The notes under the pieces were generated by a model, which saw only the letters and a program-made list of their open reading frames with translations, was not told the DNA's origin and ran no database searches. From Ruminococcus sp. CAG:403 (lineage in GTDB: Bacteria > Bacillota > Clostridia > Oscillospirales > Ruminococcaceae), in contig FR899104.1 of NCBI GenBank assembly GCA_000437255.1, forward strand, positions 208,096 to 253,147: 45,052 bases of DNA. The letters are read 5' to 3'. A program made the translations under genes and the position numbers. Positions 9,245 through 18,217 of this stretch are shown here, piece after piece (within the stretch, counting starts at the first letter, position 1; each line of letters starts with the position of its first letter).

Positions 9245-9775
9245 ATGAATATTTGGCACGACATAAACCCCAAACGGATTACAACGGAGGAATTTACAGC
9301 AGTCATTGAAATTCCAAAAAGCAGCAAAGTAAAGTATGAGCTGAATAAAGAAACCGGATTGTTGGAAATGGATCGCATCTTGTATACCTCTACCCACTAT
9401 CCGGCAAACTACGGATTCATTCCCCGTACCTATGCGGATGACGGAGATCCGCTGGATGTGCTGCTGCTTTGTTCTGAGCAGCTGTATCCGATGACATTGG
9501 TTCGTTGTTATCCCATTGGTGTTATCCGAATGATTGACAATGGTCACCATGATGATAAGATCATTGCCATTCCGCTGAGTGATCCGACGTATAATTCCTA
9601 TACGTCTATTGATGAACTGCCAAGTCATATTTTTGAGGAAATGGTACATTTCTTCAAGGTGTATAAAGAACTGGAACATAAAACAACGGCAGTGGATGAG
9701 ATCCAGGATGCAGAGGTCGCCAAAGAAATTATTGCACATGACATCGATCAGTATATCGAAAAGTTCTGCAAGTAA
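9245..9775 (+). CDS. ppa: Family I (soluble) inorganic pyrophosphatase
   Basis: The 176-residue cytoplasmic enzyme hydrolyses PPi to two phosphates and pulls forward polymerisation and activation reactions. The metal-binding DDGDPLDVLLL motif is intact, as are the YPANYGFIP loop and the KSSKVKYE segment. Length matches bacterial family I enzymes. AAAGGAG upstream places the start at 9245 (11-base spacing); a nearer ATG at 9236 would leave only two bases. It lies directly upstream of the PRPP synthetase gene. Its presence is interesting beside a PPi-dependent phosphofructokinase at 32174-33400, because both draw on PPi. Confidence 0.95.
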   Translation: MNIWHDINPKRITTEEFTAVIEIPKSSKVKYELNKETGLLEMDRILYTSTHYPANYGFIPRTYADDGDPLDVLLLCSEQLYPMTLVRCYPIGVIRMIDNGHHDDKIIAIPLSDPTYNSYTSIDELPSHIFEEMVHFFKVYKELEHKTTAVDEIQDAEVAKEIIAHDIDQYIEKFCK

Positions 9776-9797
9776 CAGGAGTCTGATTGGGAAAGAA

Positions 9798-9863
9798 GTC
9801 CGCATTTTGGGAACCATTCAAAATGCAGACTGAAGTGCCGGTTAGTTGATCAAAACTGATCGG
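9798..9863 (+). other. Two consecutive hairpins between ppa and prs
   Basis: The first pairs 9798-9809 with 9819-9830 (12 positions, one mismatch). The second pairs 9838-9846 with 9855-9863 (9 bp, two G-U pairs). Neither is followed by a T-tract, so they are not ordinary terminators. They could be processing or stability elements, or part of a structured prs leader. Confidence 0.4.
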
Positions 9864-9882
9864 TGATAAAAAGTAAAAACGT

Positions 9883-9915
9883 GTATACCTGTGTGCTGCA
9901 TGGATGCAGGTATAC
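9883..9915 (+). promoter_or_regulatory. Hairpin just before the prs ribosome-binding site
   Basis: A perfect 9-bp inverted repeat, GTATACCTG (9883-9891) and CAGGTATAC (9907-9915), ends nine bases before the AAAGGAG of prs. It could be a protein-binding palindrome or an RNA hairpin affecting translation. Confidence 0.45.
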
Positions 9916-9938
9916 CAAACAAAAAAGGAGTTAAAAAC

Positions 9939-11096
9939 ATGGTAACAGCATCAGCAGAAGTTAGGGATATTTTGTTCAATCGGAATACCAGCGTTGCGCC
10001 GCTCGGCTTAATTGCAATGGACGGAACCGAAGAGCTGGGAAAGAAAATTGATCAGTATCTGGTAAACTGGGCAAGAGAAGGCGGCTTCAATTATGACACG
10101 TTTTTGATCGAATGCGAATGCCCTCGTTTTGCGTCCGGCGATGGAAAGGGACTGATTAAGTCTACCATCCGTGGAAAGGATTTGTTTATTTTAATTGATG
10201 TTGGCAACTACAGCATCCAGTACAAAATGTTTGATACCATGAACTGCATGTCTCCGGATGATCATTTCCAGGATCTGAAGCGTATCATTCAGGCTGCCAG
10301 CGGAAAGGCACACCGGATTAATGTTATTATGCCGATTCTGTACGGCGGCAGACAGCACCGCAGAAATTACCGGGAATCCTTAGACTGTGCATGCGCACTG
10401 CAAGAACTGGAAACCATGGGCGTTTCCAATATCATTACCTTTGATGCACATGACCCGCGTGTACATAATGCCATTCCGCTGATGGGCTTTGATAATGTAA
10501 TGCCATCCTATCAGGTATTGAAGGCAATGTTCAGCACCATTGAAAATCTGAAAACCACACAGGACGAATTTATGGTAATCAGCCCGGATGAAGGTGCATT
10601 GAACCGGAATATGTATTATGCTTCTGTTCTGGGCGTTCAGATGGGCATGTTCTATAAGAGACGGGATTACTCCACCATCGTCAACGGCCGGAACCCGATT
10701 GTTGCACACGAATATCTGGGCAACTCCGTAGAAGGAAAGGACGTATTTATTGCCGATGATATTATTTCCTCCGGAGAATCCATGCTGGATATTGCATATG
10801 AATTGAAGCGCCGCAATGCAAGACGGGTTTTCTGCTATGCAACTTACGGCCTGTTTGTAAACGGCTTGGATCAGTTTGATGAAGCATACAAAAATGGATA
10901 CATTGATGCTGTATTCGGCACCAACCTGACCTATCGGACGGATGCTCTGCTGTCCAGAGAATGGTTCCATGAAGTAGATTGCTCCAAGTATATTTCCTAC
11001 TTTATTGCCGCACTGAATCATGATGTTTCTGTCAGCACCATTCTGGATCCGCATGATAAAATCAATGCACTGCTTGCAAAGCGCAACAACGGCTAA
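9939..11096 (+). CDS. prs: Ribose-phosphate pyrophosphokinase (PRPP synthetase), long clostridial form
   Basis: The enzyme makes phosphoribosyl pyrophosphate from ribose 5-phosphate and ATP for nucleotide, His and Trp synthesis. It has the two-domain PRTase-like fold: ILYGGRQHRR and TFDAHDPRVHN in the first half, and the PRPP-binding loop VFIADDIISSGESML in the second. At 385 residues it is ~70 longer than the classical ~315-residue enzyme; the extra length lies in the N-terminal region and a C-terminal extension. This matches a variant known from clostridia. AAAGGAG at 9924-9930 sets the start. It is preceded by ppa and a hairpin-rich 160-base gap, and followed by the alaS promoter. Confidence 0.9.
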   Translation: MVTASAEVRDILFNRNTSVAPLGLIAMDGTEELGKKIDQYLVNWAREGGFNYDTFLIECECPRFASGDGKGLIKSTIRGKDLFILIDVGNYSIQYKMFDTMNCMSPDDHFQDLKRIIQAASGKAHRINVIMPILYGGRQHRRNYRESLDCACALQELETMGVSNIITFDAHDPRVHNAIPLMGFDNVMPSYQVLKAMFSTIENLKTTQDEFMVISPDEGALNRNMYYASVLGVQMGMFYKRRDYSTIVNGRNPIVAHEYLGNSVEGKDVFIADDIISSGESMLDIAYELKRRNARRVFCYATYGLFVNGLDQFDEAYKNGYIDAVFGTNLTYRTDALLSREWFHEVDCSKYISYFIAALNHDVSVSTILDPHDKINALLAKRNNG

Positions 11097-11114
11097 AAAG
11101 TTCAGAGATTTTGG

Positions 11115-11143
11115 TTGACAAGCGTTCAAAAATTTGCTATACT
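11115..11143 (+). promoter_or_regulatory. Promoter of the alaS operon
   Basis: TTGACA (11115-11120), 17-nt spacer, TATACT (11138-11143) preceded by TGC. The -35 is only 18 bp past the prs stop. A short inverted repeat, CGTTCA/TGAACG, spans the spacer and -10 (11123-11128 and 11143-11148). Confidence 0.85.
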
Positions 11144-11149
11144 GAACGT

Positions 11150-11370
11150 ATGTAGGCGAAGATGGGAATAACTGCGAAACCATTGGAACAGAGAGTGCAC
11201 GGCTGGTGGAAGTGCATGCAAGGTGCGCAGGTGCTACCCCGGAGCTGTTCGGAGAAATCGGAACGTAGGTTGCTGCGTTAAAGCACAAAGAGGAAAGCAG
11301 AAACATCTGCTTTTGAATTTGGGTGGTACCACGAAGAGCCTTCGTCCCATATGGCGGCGAGGGCTTTTTT
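11150..11370 (+). promoter_or_regulatory. T-box riboswitch, alanine-specific
   Basis: The leader shows Stem I with AGAGAG and the GGCTGGTGGAAG region, and the specifier GCT (Ala) at 11233-11235 followed by ACCCCGGAGCTG. The T-box sequence GGGTGGTACCACG lies at 11321-11333. A terminator stem (about 10 bp from 11336) ends in T6 at 11365-11370. Uncharged tRNA-Ala reads the specifier and pairs with the T-box bulge to block termination, which raises expression when alanine charging is low. The specifier agrees with the downstream alaS. Confidence 0.95.
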
Positions 11371-11425
11371 CACTTTTGTGAAGAGACCATTTTGGAAAAC
11401 AGAGTCAGAAAGGAGCTTCCATTTT

Positions 11426-14074
11426 ATGGAGTGGCAAGGATTAAACGAATTAAGAGAAAAATATTTATCATTTTTTGAGAGCAAGGGACATACCAGACTG
11501 CCCAGCTATTCGCTGGTGCCGCAGGGCGATAAGAGCCTGCTGCTGATCAATTCCGGTATGGCACCGATGAAAAAATACTTCTTGGGACAGGCTGTTCCGC
11601 CGAATACACGGGTGACAACTTGTCAGAAATGTATTCGTACACCGGATATTGAACGAGTTGGTCAGACGGCTCGGCACGGTACTTATTTTGAAATGCTGGG
11701 CAATTTTTCTTTTGGAGATTACTTCAAGGTAGAAGCCATTGAGTGGGCATGGGAATTCTTTACCAAGGTTCTGGAAATGCCGGAAGATAAGTTGTATATT
11801 TCTGTATTTGAAAATGATGATGAAGCGTATGATCTGTGGACCAAGCACATTGGCGTTGCAGAATCTCATATGGTTCGTTTGGGAAAAGAAGATAACTTCT
11901 GGGAACACGGTTCTGGTCCATGTGGCCCATGTTCTGAAATTTACTTTGACCGTGGACCGGAAAAGGGCTGCGGCAAACCGGATTGTGCAGTTGGCTGCGA
12001 ATGCGACCGCTATGTAGAAGTTTGGAACTTGGTATTCAGCCAGTTTGACAGCGATGGAAATGGTCACTATACCGAAATGAAGCACAAGAATATTGATACC
12101 GGTATGGGTCTGGAACGGTTGGCTTGTGTAATGCAGGGTGTCGATAATCTGTTTGAAGTTGATACCGTACAGAATATCATGAAGCATGTCAGCCAGATTG
12201 CAAATATTCACTACGGCGACGATGAGAAGACAGACGTTGCACTGCGTGTTATTACCGACCACATCCGCAGCACCACGTTCATGATCGGAGACGGGATTAC
12301 ACCATCCAACGAAGGAAGAGGTTATGTACTGCGCCGTTTGCTGCGCCGTGCAGCGCGATTCGGCAGAATGATTGGTGTTACCAAGCCGTTCCTGTATGAA
12401 GTTTGTGATACGGTCATTCAGGAAAATCGGATTGCTTATCCGGAATTGGAAGAAAAGAAGAACTATATCCGGAAAACCATTCAGATGGAAGAAGAAACCT
12501 TCTCCAAAACCATTGATAAGGGCTTTGAACTCTTGAATCAGTTCCTGGATCAGCTGCAACAGGGTAAGGGCGATAAGATATTGTCCGGCGCAGATGCTTT
12601 TAAACTCAGTGATACATATGGCTTCCCGATTGACCTGACAGAAGAAATTGCAGCAGAACACGGTATTTCCATTGACCGGGAGGCATTCAATCAGTTCGTA
12701 GAAGAACAGCGTCAAAAGGCAAGAGCAGACCATATGGCAAAGGTTGGTTCCTCTTGGGCAGATAACAGCATCAAAATTCAGGCAGAAAAAACGGTCTTTA
12801 CTGGTTATACCTCCTTTACAGAGCCGCAGGCAAAGATTGTGGCATTGTTCCGGGAAAAAGAAGCAGTAGAACGTGCCGCAGAAGGCGATCAGGTTGTTGT
12901 CGTACTGGATCGGACACCGTTCTATGCAGAAAGCGGCGGTCAGGTTGGAGACAGCGGAACCCTCTCCAATGAAGGCGCAACCATTTCTGTTTCCACCACC
13001 ACCAAGACAGAGGATGGACACTTCCTGCACATTGGTACTGTAGAAGCTGGTACCATTCAGGTCGGCGATGTGGTAGCAGCTGAAATCTGCAAGACACAGC
13101 GGGAAAACACCATGCGGAATCATACTGCAGCGCACTTGTTGCAGGCAGCTTTGCGGCAGGTATTGGGTGACCATGTTCACCAGGCTGGTCAGTTGGTTAG
13201 CAGCCAGCAGTGCCGTTTTGACTTCTCGCATTTCTCTGCCCTGACTACGGAAGAACTGCACAAGGTAGAAGCGCTGGTCAACCAGAAGATTTTTGATGCC
13301 ATTCCGGTTACCACAAAGGAAATGCCCATTGAAGAAGCTAAGAAATTGGGTGCAATGGCATTGTTCGGTGAAAAGTACGGCAGTGTCGTTCGAGTTGTTC
13401 GGGTTGGAGACTTCTCCGTTGAATTCTGCGGCGGTACCCATGTAGACAATACAGCAAAGCTGAATCTGTTCCGAATTGTTTCAGAAAGCTCTGTTGCTTC
13501 CGGTGTACGCCGGATTGAAGCAGTAACCGGCCCTGGTGTGCTGCAGTTGATTCAGTTGCAGCAGAGCATGCTGCAAGGTGCTGCAAAGGCATTGAAGCTG
13601 GGCAACCTTTCAGACCTGGCAGAAAAAATTGGTGCACTGCATACAGAACTGAAGGAAAAGAATCGGCAGATTGAAATTTTGAACCAGAAGTTGTCTGATT
13701 TGAAGATGGCAGCTGTTTTTGACAATGCCAAGATGGTAAAGGGCATCAAGGTTGTTTCGGCGATGCTGACCGGTATTACACCGCAGATGCTGCGGAAGAT
13801 GGGTGATACCATTAAGAGTATGGATGAGCCTGTCATTGCAGTTTTGGCAGGTGTCAGCGATGAAAAGGGCAATCTGCTCTGCGCATGCACCAAGCAAGCA
13901 CAGCAAAATGGCGCACATGCCGGACAAATTGTACAGCGTATTGCTGCAATTACCGGTGGAAAAGGCGGCGGCCGTGCGGATCAGGCAATGGCTGGCGTTG
14001 GAAAAACATATATGATAGATGAAGCGTTGATGGCGCTGGATAGCATTGTGTCCAGTATGATTCAGGAGGGATAA
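11426..14074 (+). CDS. alaS: Alanyl-tRNA synthetase
   Basis: The 882-residue enzyme attaches alanine to tRNA-Ala; length is normal for full bacterial AlaRS. The class II catalytic core starts at ELREKYLSFFESKGH, followed by the motif 2 region RHGTYFEMLGNFSFGDYFK. The editing domain carries its zinc site: His566 and His570 in NHTAAHLL, Cys668 and His672 in CGGTHV. The C-Ala domain includes GGKGGGRADQAMA. AAGGAG ten bases upstream marks the start at 11426; a longer frame into the terminator of the T-box is rejected. Its stop is four bases before hinT, so it heads a long operon under T-box control. Confidence 0.97.
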   Translation: MEWQGLNELREKYLSFFESKGHTRLPSYSLVPQGDKSLLLINSGMAPMKKYFLGQAVPPNTRVTTCQKCIRTPDIERVGQTARHGTYFEMLGNFSFGDYFKVEAIEWAWEFFTKVLEMPEDKLYISVFENDDEAYDLWTKHIGVAESHMVRLGKEDNFWEHGSGPCGPCSEIYFDRGPEKGCGKPDCAVGCECDRYVEVWNLVFSQFDSDGNGHYTEMKHKNIDTGMGLERLACVMQGVDNLFEVDTVQNIMKHVSQIANIHYGDDEKTDVALRVITDHIRSTTFMIGDGITPSNEGRGYVLRRLLRRAARFGRMIGVTKPFLYEVCDTVIQENRIAYPELEEKKNYIRKTIQMEEETFSKTIDKGFELLNQFLDQLQQGKGDKILSGADAFKLSDTYGFPIDLTEEIAAEHGISIDREAFNQFVEEQRQKARADHMAKVGSSWADNSIKIQAEKTVFTGYTSFTEPQAKIVALFREKEAVERAAEGDQVVVVLDRTPFYAESGGQVGDSGTLSNEGATISVSTTTKTEDGHFLHIGTVEAGTIQVGDVVAAEICKTQRENTMRNHTAAHLLQAALRQVLGDHVHQAGQLVSSQQCRFDFSHFSALTTEELHKVEALVNQKIFDAIPVTTKEMPIEEAKKLGAMALFGEKYGSVVRVVRVGDFSVEFCGGTHVDNTAKLNLFRIVSESSVASGVRRIEAVTGPGVLQLIQLQQSMLQGAAKALKLGNLSDLAEKIGALHTELKEKNRQIEILNQKLSDLKMAAVFDNAKMVKGIKVVSAMLTGITPQMLRKMGDTIKSMDEPVIAVLAGVSDEKGNLLCACTKQAQQNGAHAGQIVQRIAAITGGKGGGRADQAMAGVGKTYMIDEALMALDSIVSSMIQEG

Positions 14075-14078
14075 CAGA

Positions 14079-14444
14079 ATGAGCGACTGTTTGTTTTGTA
14101 AAATTGCAAGCGGAGAAATCCCAAGCACTAAGATTTATGAGGATGAAACGGTGTATGTCTTCCAAGACATTGCACCAATTGCTCCCGTGCACTATTTGCT
14201 GATTCCCAAGCAGCATATTTGCTGTGCAGCAAAAATTACACCGGAAAACTCTGCCGTAGTGGCACATATCTTTGAAGTTGCTGCCAAGCTGGCAGAAGAA
14301 AAGGGCCTCACCGATGGATATCGAATTGTCACCAACTGCGGAGAAGATGCCGGGCAAACCGTATTCCATCTGCACTTCCATATGTTGGCAGGTGTTAAGA
14401 TGGGCTGGGGAAAAGAATTCATTCAGACCGTGGAGGGTGAATAA
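14079..14444 (+). CDS. HIT-family nucleotide hydrolase, HinT-like
   Basis: The 121-residue protein has the histidine triad HLHFHML near residue 100, an N-terminal CLFCK zinc-type pair, and the usual single-domain length. HinT enzymes hydrolyse purine phosphoramidates and aminoacyl-adenylates formed by tRNA synthetases. It sits four bases after alaS, with GGAGGGATAACAG before its ATG, and its stop overlaps the next start (TAATG). Placement behind a tRNA synthetase gene fits a role in clearing aminoacyl-AMP, but that is inference. Confidence 0.9.
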   Translation: MSDCLFCKIASGEIPSTKIYEDETVYVFQDIAPIAPVHYLLIPKQHICCAAKITPENSAVVAHIFEVAAKLAEEKGLTDGYRIVTNCGEDAGQTVFHLHFHMLAGVKMGWGKEFIQTVEGE

Positions 14445-14983
14445 TGGCAGAAACTTATACGCTGCATGTAGCAGGGCTGACACGGGAACTGAAAATTTGC
14501 CCCATTCATGAACACTTGCAGATTGCAGCCTTTATTCTGTTTTCTGATATAGAGCTGACGGAAGCCTGTGCCAAGGAACTGGCTTCCAAATGCCCGGATT
14601 GTGACTATATTTTGACAGCAGAATGCAAGGGCATTCCGCTTGCATATGAGATGTCCCGAATCATGGGGAAACCATATATTGTTGCCAGAAAAATGGTGAA
14701 AGCCTATATGACAAACACGTTGGCGGTAGAAGTGCAGTCCATTACAACTGCTGGCAAGCAGACACTGTATTTAGACGGCGAAAAGGCAGAATGGATTCGT
14801 GGAAAGCGAATCTTGCTGGTAGATGATGTAATCAGTACAGGAGAATCCATTGCAGCATTGGAGCAGTTGGTAGAAGCTGCCGGCGGAACCGTTGCCGCAA
14901 AAGCAGCCATTTTGGCAGAAGGCGATGCTGCAAAGCGAGAAGATATTCTTTTCCTGGAAGAACTGCCGCTGTTCTTTTCCTGA
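14444..14983 (+). CDS. Purine-type phosphoribosyltransferase (adenine PRTase-like)
   Basis: The 179-residue cytoplasmic enzyme has the PRPP-binding loop ILLVDDVISTGES near residues 122-134, and the upstream ECKGIPLAYEMS and YIVARK elements typical of adenine/xanthine PRTases. It would join a free purine base to PRPP, making a nucleotide and PPi. The base is not proved by sequence; the length and the ARK motif favour the Apt-like group. It is translationally coupled to hinT by a one-base stop/start overlap. A T-less hairpin (14991-15017) follows it, so transcription may continue into comEC. Confidence 0.8.
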   Translation: MAETYTLHVAGLTRELKICPIHEHLQIAAFILFSDIELTEACAKELASKCPDCDYILTAECKGIPLAYEMSRIMGKPYIVARKMVKAYMTNTLAVEVQSITTAGKQTLYLDGEKAEWIRGKRILLVDDVISTGESIAALEQLVEAAGGTVAAKAAILAEGDAAKREDILFLEELPLFFS

Positions 14984-14990
14984 CAAACAG

Positions 14991-15017
14991 AGCCTAGCTT
15001 TCTAAAAAAGGTAGGCT
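14991..15017 (+). other. Hairpin between the PRTase gene and comEC
   Basis: AGCCTA (14991-14996) pairs with TAGGCT (15012-15017) and a few inner pairs can form. There is no T-tract, so termination is doubtful; it may be an RNA processing or stability element. Confidence 0.35.
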
Positions 15018-15047
15018 TGTACACGACCGCATGTATGAGGTGAAAAA

Positions 15048-17156
15048 ATGAAGCGAAAAATGGTGCACATTGGGATCTTTTGGATGCTGGGACTATTTTT
15101 TGCTTCCTTTTTTTCATGGCAGTGGTGTTTGCTGCTGTCAGGTGCTGTTGTAACGGGATTGATTTGCTGCTGCATTTGGAAAATTTGCCGGATTTCAGTA
15201 GGGATAACCGCAGGCTGCTCGCTGTTGGCAGGGCTTGTACTTTTTTGGAGCTACACCATGCTGGCGGTGCAGCCTGTTTTGCAATATGACGGTGCCGAAA
15301 CAACCTTTACCGGCAAAATCGTGTCGATTCATCCCAATCGGGACGATCATGCAAGCTACTTGTTAAAAGGCACGTTTCCAGATGGACTGGAAGCAAAGGT
15401 GTTTGTCTATGCAGAAGATCTTGGCGGCGTATATGGGGATCGGCTTACCGTAACCGGTACATTTTCCAAGCCGGAAAATACGGACTTGTTTGCTTCGAAG
15501 CAGTACTGGTATGGAGAGGGTGTCTTTTTAACCAGCCTTGACATTCAGGAATGTCAGCTGGAACAGAAAGACGGCTACTGGCTGACTCGCAGAATAGCGG
15601 AAGTTCGACAGCAGCTACAGCATCGATTCTATCGCTTTGCTGGCACAGAAGCCGGCGGAATGATGAGTGCAATGCTCTTAGGCGAAAAACAGAATCTGGA
15701 GGAATCCGTCCGCAGTTCGTTTTATGCGGTGGGAATTGGGCATATTTTAGCAGTATCCGGGTTACATCTGGTACTGTTGATGCAGGTTTGGATGGTTGTC
15801 GCCAAGCGCCTGCACCGCTATTTGCAAGTCGGCGGTTCTGTGTGCGGCATCGTTTTATTTGCACTTTTGGTGCAAACGCCGGTTTCGATTTTACGTGCTG
15901 GTTTCATGATGCTGCTGGGACAGTGCGGACGGCTGGTGTTCCGGCAAACGGATACGCTGAATTCACTTTGCCTTGCGGTGCTGCTGCTTACAATACAAAA
16001 TCCGTACCTGCTGCTGAACCAATCCTTTTTATTTACTGTGTCCGGGACGTTTGGGATTGGCGTATTGGGGCCTTGGGCAGCCGGACATTTTTCTGGTACA
16101 ACTTGGAAACAGATTTTGGTGCGGGAGTGTCTGCAAAATATTTGCGTGACAGCCTGTCTGTTTCCTGCCAGCGTGGCGTGTGGAACAGAAACATCTTTGT
16201 TGTCTCCGCTTGTCAATTTATTTTTGCTGCCGCTCTGTATGGTGATTTTGATGGGGGCTTTGCTGCTGGCATTCATCGGATGGATTGGCTGGCTGGCAGT
16301 GCCATTGGCAGCTGGATGCAAGCTGCTTTGCCATGTGGTGATTGTCTGTGTTCAGACGGTGCAGCGGTTTCTGCCTGTTTCTACCGTACTTTCCTGGAGG
16401 GAACTTCCGATTTTAACCGGAATTTGCGTGGTCGGCATTTTGCTTTTATACGGACTGCTGCGCAATCGTAAACAAACGGCACTTGCAGTTGCAGGCAGCA
16501 TGCTGCTGCTGACTGGTGCACAATTTGCGCATCAATTGCTTTTGCGGAAACAGATTACCGTTGCAGTGTTGGGAACACAAAAATCCTATGTGCTGGTTAT
16601 TTCGGATTCCTTTGAAACGGTTGTCATTGATCCAACCGGCAATCGAAAAAATCCAGATTATGTCAAGCGGTACTTGCGGGAAATGGGCATTACACAGATT
16701 CAAATGCTCTGCTTGATGGAAAAACCATCCTCTTCCTGCGGTTCCTATGCAGAAGGACTGCAATCATATACCGTGCAGTCTGTTTTGCTGGGAAGTTCCT
16801 GTGCGCTGCGGAAGGAGCAGAAAGTTTGCCGGCAAGTCCCAACTGTGCGGAGGCAATCGCAGACAACGCTTGCCGTGCCGAGTGGAACCATTTCGTTGCA
16901 GGAATCTTTCGTTCAATTGCAGCTGGATGGGATTCGCATGTGTATTGCAGCGGATAGTGAAGCAGTTCCGGAACAGGACTGGAATTATGTTGTAGTTGGT
17001 TCGCTACAGGCAGAGCATTTGCCGCAGTGTAATTGGCTGGCAATTTTGGAGGAAACAGATTTGCTGCAGGAAGATGCTACAACTGTAATCGGAACCAATA
17101 ATCTGCAAATTTCTTTGCAACAATCAAAAGTAAGGAGACTGGCATGGCAGGAATGA
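15048..17156 (+). CDS. comEC: ComEC/Rec2-family DNA-uptake channel protein with a degenerate C-terminal hydrolase domain
   Basis: ComEC forms the membrane channel that brings single-stranded DNA into competent cells. The 702-residue protein shows N-terminal membrane segments, an OB-like DUF4131 region (residues ~85-175), and the Competence domain from about 200 to 480 with its signature VGIGHILAVSGLHLVLL. The C-terminal ~200 residues match the metallo-beta-lactamase region in position and strand order. However, the zinc motif expected near residue 560 (usually HxHxDH) reads LCLMEKPSSSCGSYAEGLQ, with no His. The channel may be intact while the nuclease-like domain is inactive. GAGGTG precedes the ATG; the stop overlaps holA by 13 bases, and comEC-holA adjacency is common in Firmicutes. 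Confidence 0.88.
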   Translation: MKRKMVHIGIFWMLGLFFASFFSWQWCLLLSGAVVTGLICCCIWKICRISVGITAGCSLLAGLVLFWSYTMLAVQPVLQYDGAETTFTGKIVSIHPNRDDHASYLLKGTFPDGLEAKVFVYAEDLGGVYGDRLTVTGTFSKPENTDLFASKQYWYGEGVFLTSLDIQECQLEQKDGYWLTRRIAEVRQQLQHRFYRFAGTEAGGMMSAMLLGEKQNLEESVRSSFYAVGIGHILAVSGLHLVLLMQVWMVVAKRLHRYLQVGGSVCGIVLFALLVQTPVSILRAGFMMLLGQCGRLVFRQTDTLNSLCLAVLLLTIQNPYLLLNQSFLFTVSGTFGIGVLGPWAAGHFSGTTWKQILVRECLQNICVTACLFPASVACGTETSLLSPLVNLFLLPLCMVILMGALLLAFIGWIGWLAVPLAAGCKLLCHVVIVCVQTVQRFLPVSTVLSWRELPILTGICVVGILLLYGLLRNRKQTALAVAGSMLLLTGAQFAHQLLLRKQITVAVLGTQKSYVLVISDSFETVVIDPTGNRKNPDYVKRYLREMGITQIQMLCLMEKPSSSCGSYAEGLQSYTVQSVLLGSSCALRKEQKVCRQVPTVRRQSQTTLAVPSGTISLQESFVQLQLDGIRMCIAADSEAVPEQDWNYVVVGSLQAEHLPQCNWLAILEETDLLQEDATTVIGTNNLQISLQQSKVRRLAWQE

Positions 17157-18217
17157 CCTATAAAATGGTAGCTGCTGCAATTCGGCAGGGGACCTTTTCC
17201 AATGTGTATTATTTTTATGGAGCAGATGTGGTGCAGGTGCAGCAGCTAACGCAGCTGCTGTGTCAGAAGGCAACCGGCGGCAATCCAGAAATGGCACTGA
17301 CTAAGCTGGAGGGCGAAACATTGGATGTGCAGCAGCTGCGGGAACAAGTTCAGCTGTTTCCCATGCTGGCGCCTTATAATTGTATTTGGATTCATGATTT
17401 TCAAGCAGAAAAGTGCCGGGAGGAGGCCTTTCGGCAGCTACTGGATTTATTGTCGGAGCTGGGTGAGCAGACCATTGTGGTGTTTGATGTCACAGGATTC
17501 GATCTCAAAAATGGCAGAAAAACGGTATCCGGAAAAAATAAAAAATTACTAGACTGCATTGGAAAGCATGGCGTTGTCTGCGAAATGCCCATGCGCAGTA
17601 CGGCAGTCTTGGCAAAGGAACTGTCCGGGACGGCTGCACGCCGTGGCTGTACGCTGCCACGAGAGAGCGCAGAGGAATTGGTTCGGCTGTGCATGGGGGA
17701 TACCCTGAAAATGCAAAACGAATTGGAAAAGTTGTGTGCGTATGCCGCAACGGAACCAGTCTCTATAGAACTGGTGCGTACAATGGTGACGCCAACACCG
17801 GAAACCACTACCTTTGCGCTGGCAAAAGCAGTGGTTTCACTGCAAACCAAAACTGCTATGGAGGAGCTGGATCGCTTATACGCGATGCGTACCAGCCGTA
17901 CCTTTTTGGTGCACACTTTGATGGCAGCTTTTTTGGATTTATATCGTGCCTCTGCTGCCTTTCACAGCCGCAGAACACCGGAACAGATGAAAGAGGATTT
18001 TGGATATACGTTGGATTTTGTGGTCAGCAATGCCTTTCGGGATTGCCGGCGCATTGCACCGGAACGCCTGCGGCAGTGCATTGCCATTTTGCGGGATTTG
18101 GAATATCAGCTGAATGCAACAGCCTGCGAAGAACGAATTGCAGTTGAGACCGCCATTGTGAAAATGTTGGCAGCTGCTGCCGGAACAGGAAGGAGCCGCT
18201 CGTATGATTTCAATTAA
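17144..18217 (+). CDS. holA: DNA polymerase III, delta subunit
   Basis: The delta subunit opens the beta sliding clamp within the clamp-loader complex. The 357-residue protein has the family layout: an N-terminal AAA-like domain beginning VYYFYGADVVQVQQLTQLL, a middle region with CEMPMRSTAVLAKEL, the LCMGDTLKMQNELEKLCAYA helix (a hallmark of HolA), and a helical collar domain to the end. There is no Walker A, as expected for delta. The start overlaps comEC by 13 bases and the stop overlaps the next gene by 14, placing it in the middle of a compact operon. Confidence 0.9.
   Translation: MAGMTYKMVAAAIRQGTFSNVYYFYGADVVQVQQLTQLLCQKATGGNPEMALTKLEGETLDVQQLREQVQLFPMLAPYNCIWIHDFQAEKCREEAFRQLLDLLSELGEQTIVVFDVTGFDLKNGRKTVSGKNKKLLDCIGKHGVVCEMPMRSTAVLAKELSGTAARRGCTLPRESAEELVRLCMGDTLKMQNELEKLCAYAATEPVSIELVRTMVTPTPETTTFALAKAVVSLQTKTAMEELDRLYAMRTSRTFLVHTLMAAFLDLYRASAAFHSRRTPEQMKEDFGYTLDFVVSNAFRDCRRIAPERLRQCIAILRDLEYQLNATACEERIAVETAIVKMLAAAAGTGRSRSYDFN

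Noticed and set aside
11468..13441. A 657-codon open frame antisense to alaS
   Set aside because: It lies wholly within a certain gene, is Cys/Phe/Ile-rich like other antisense shadows, and has no ribosome site or promoter.
15551..16471. A 306-codon frame within comEC, +1 shifted
   Set aside because: Composition (Cys, Phe, Arg-rich) is that of an out-of-frame reading, and the comEC frame is uninterrupted.
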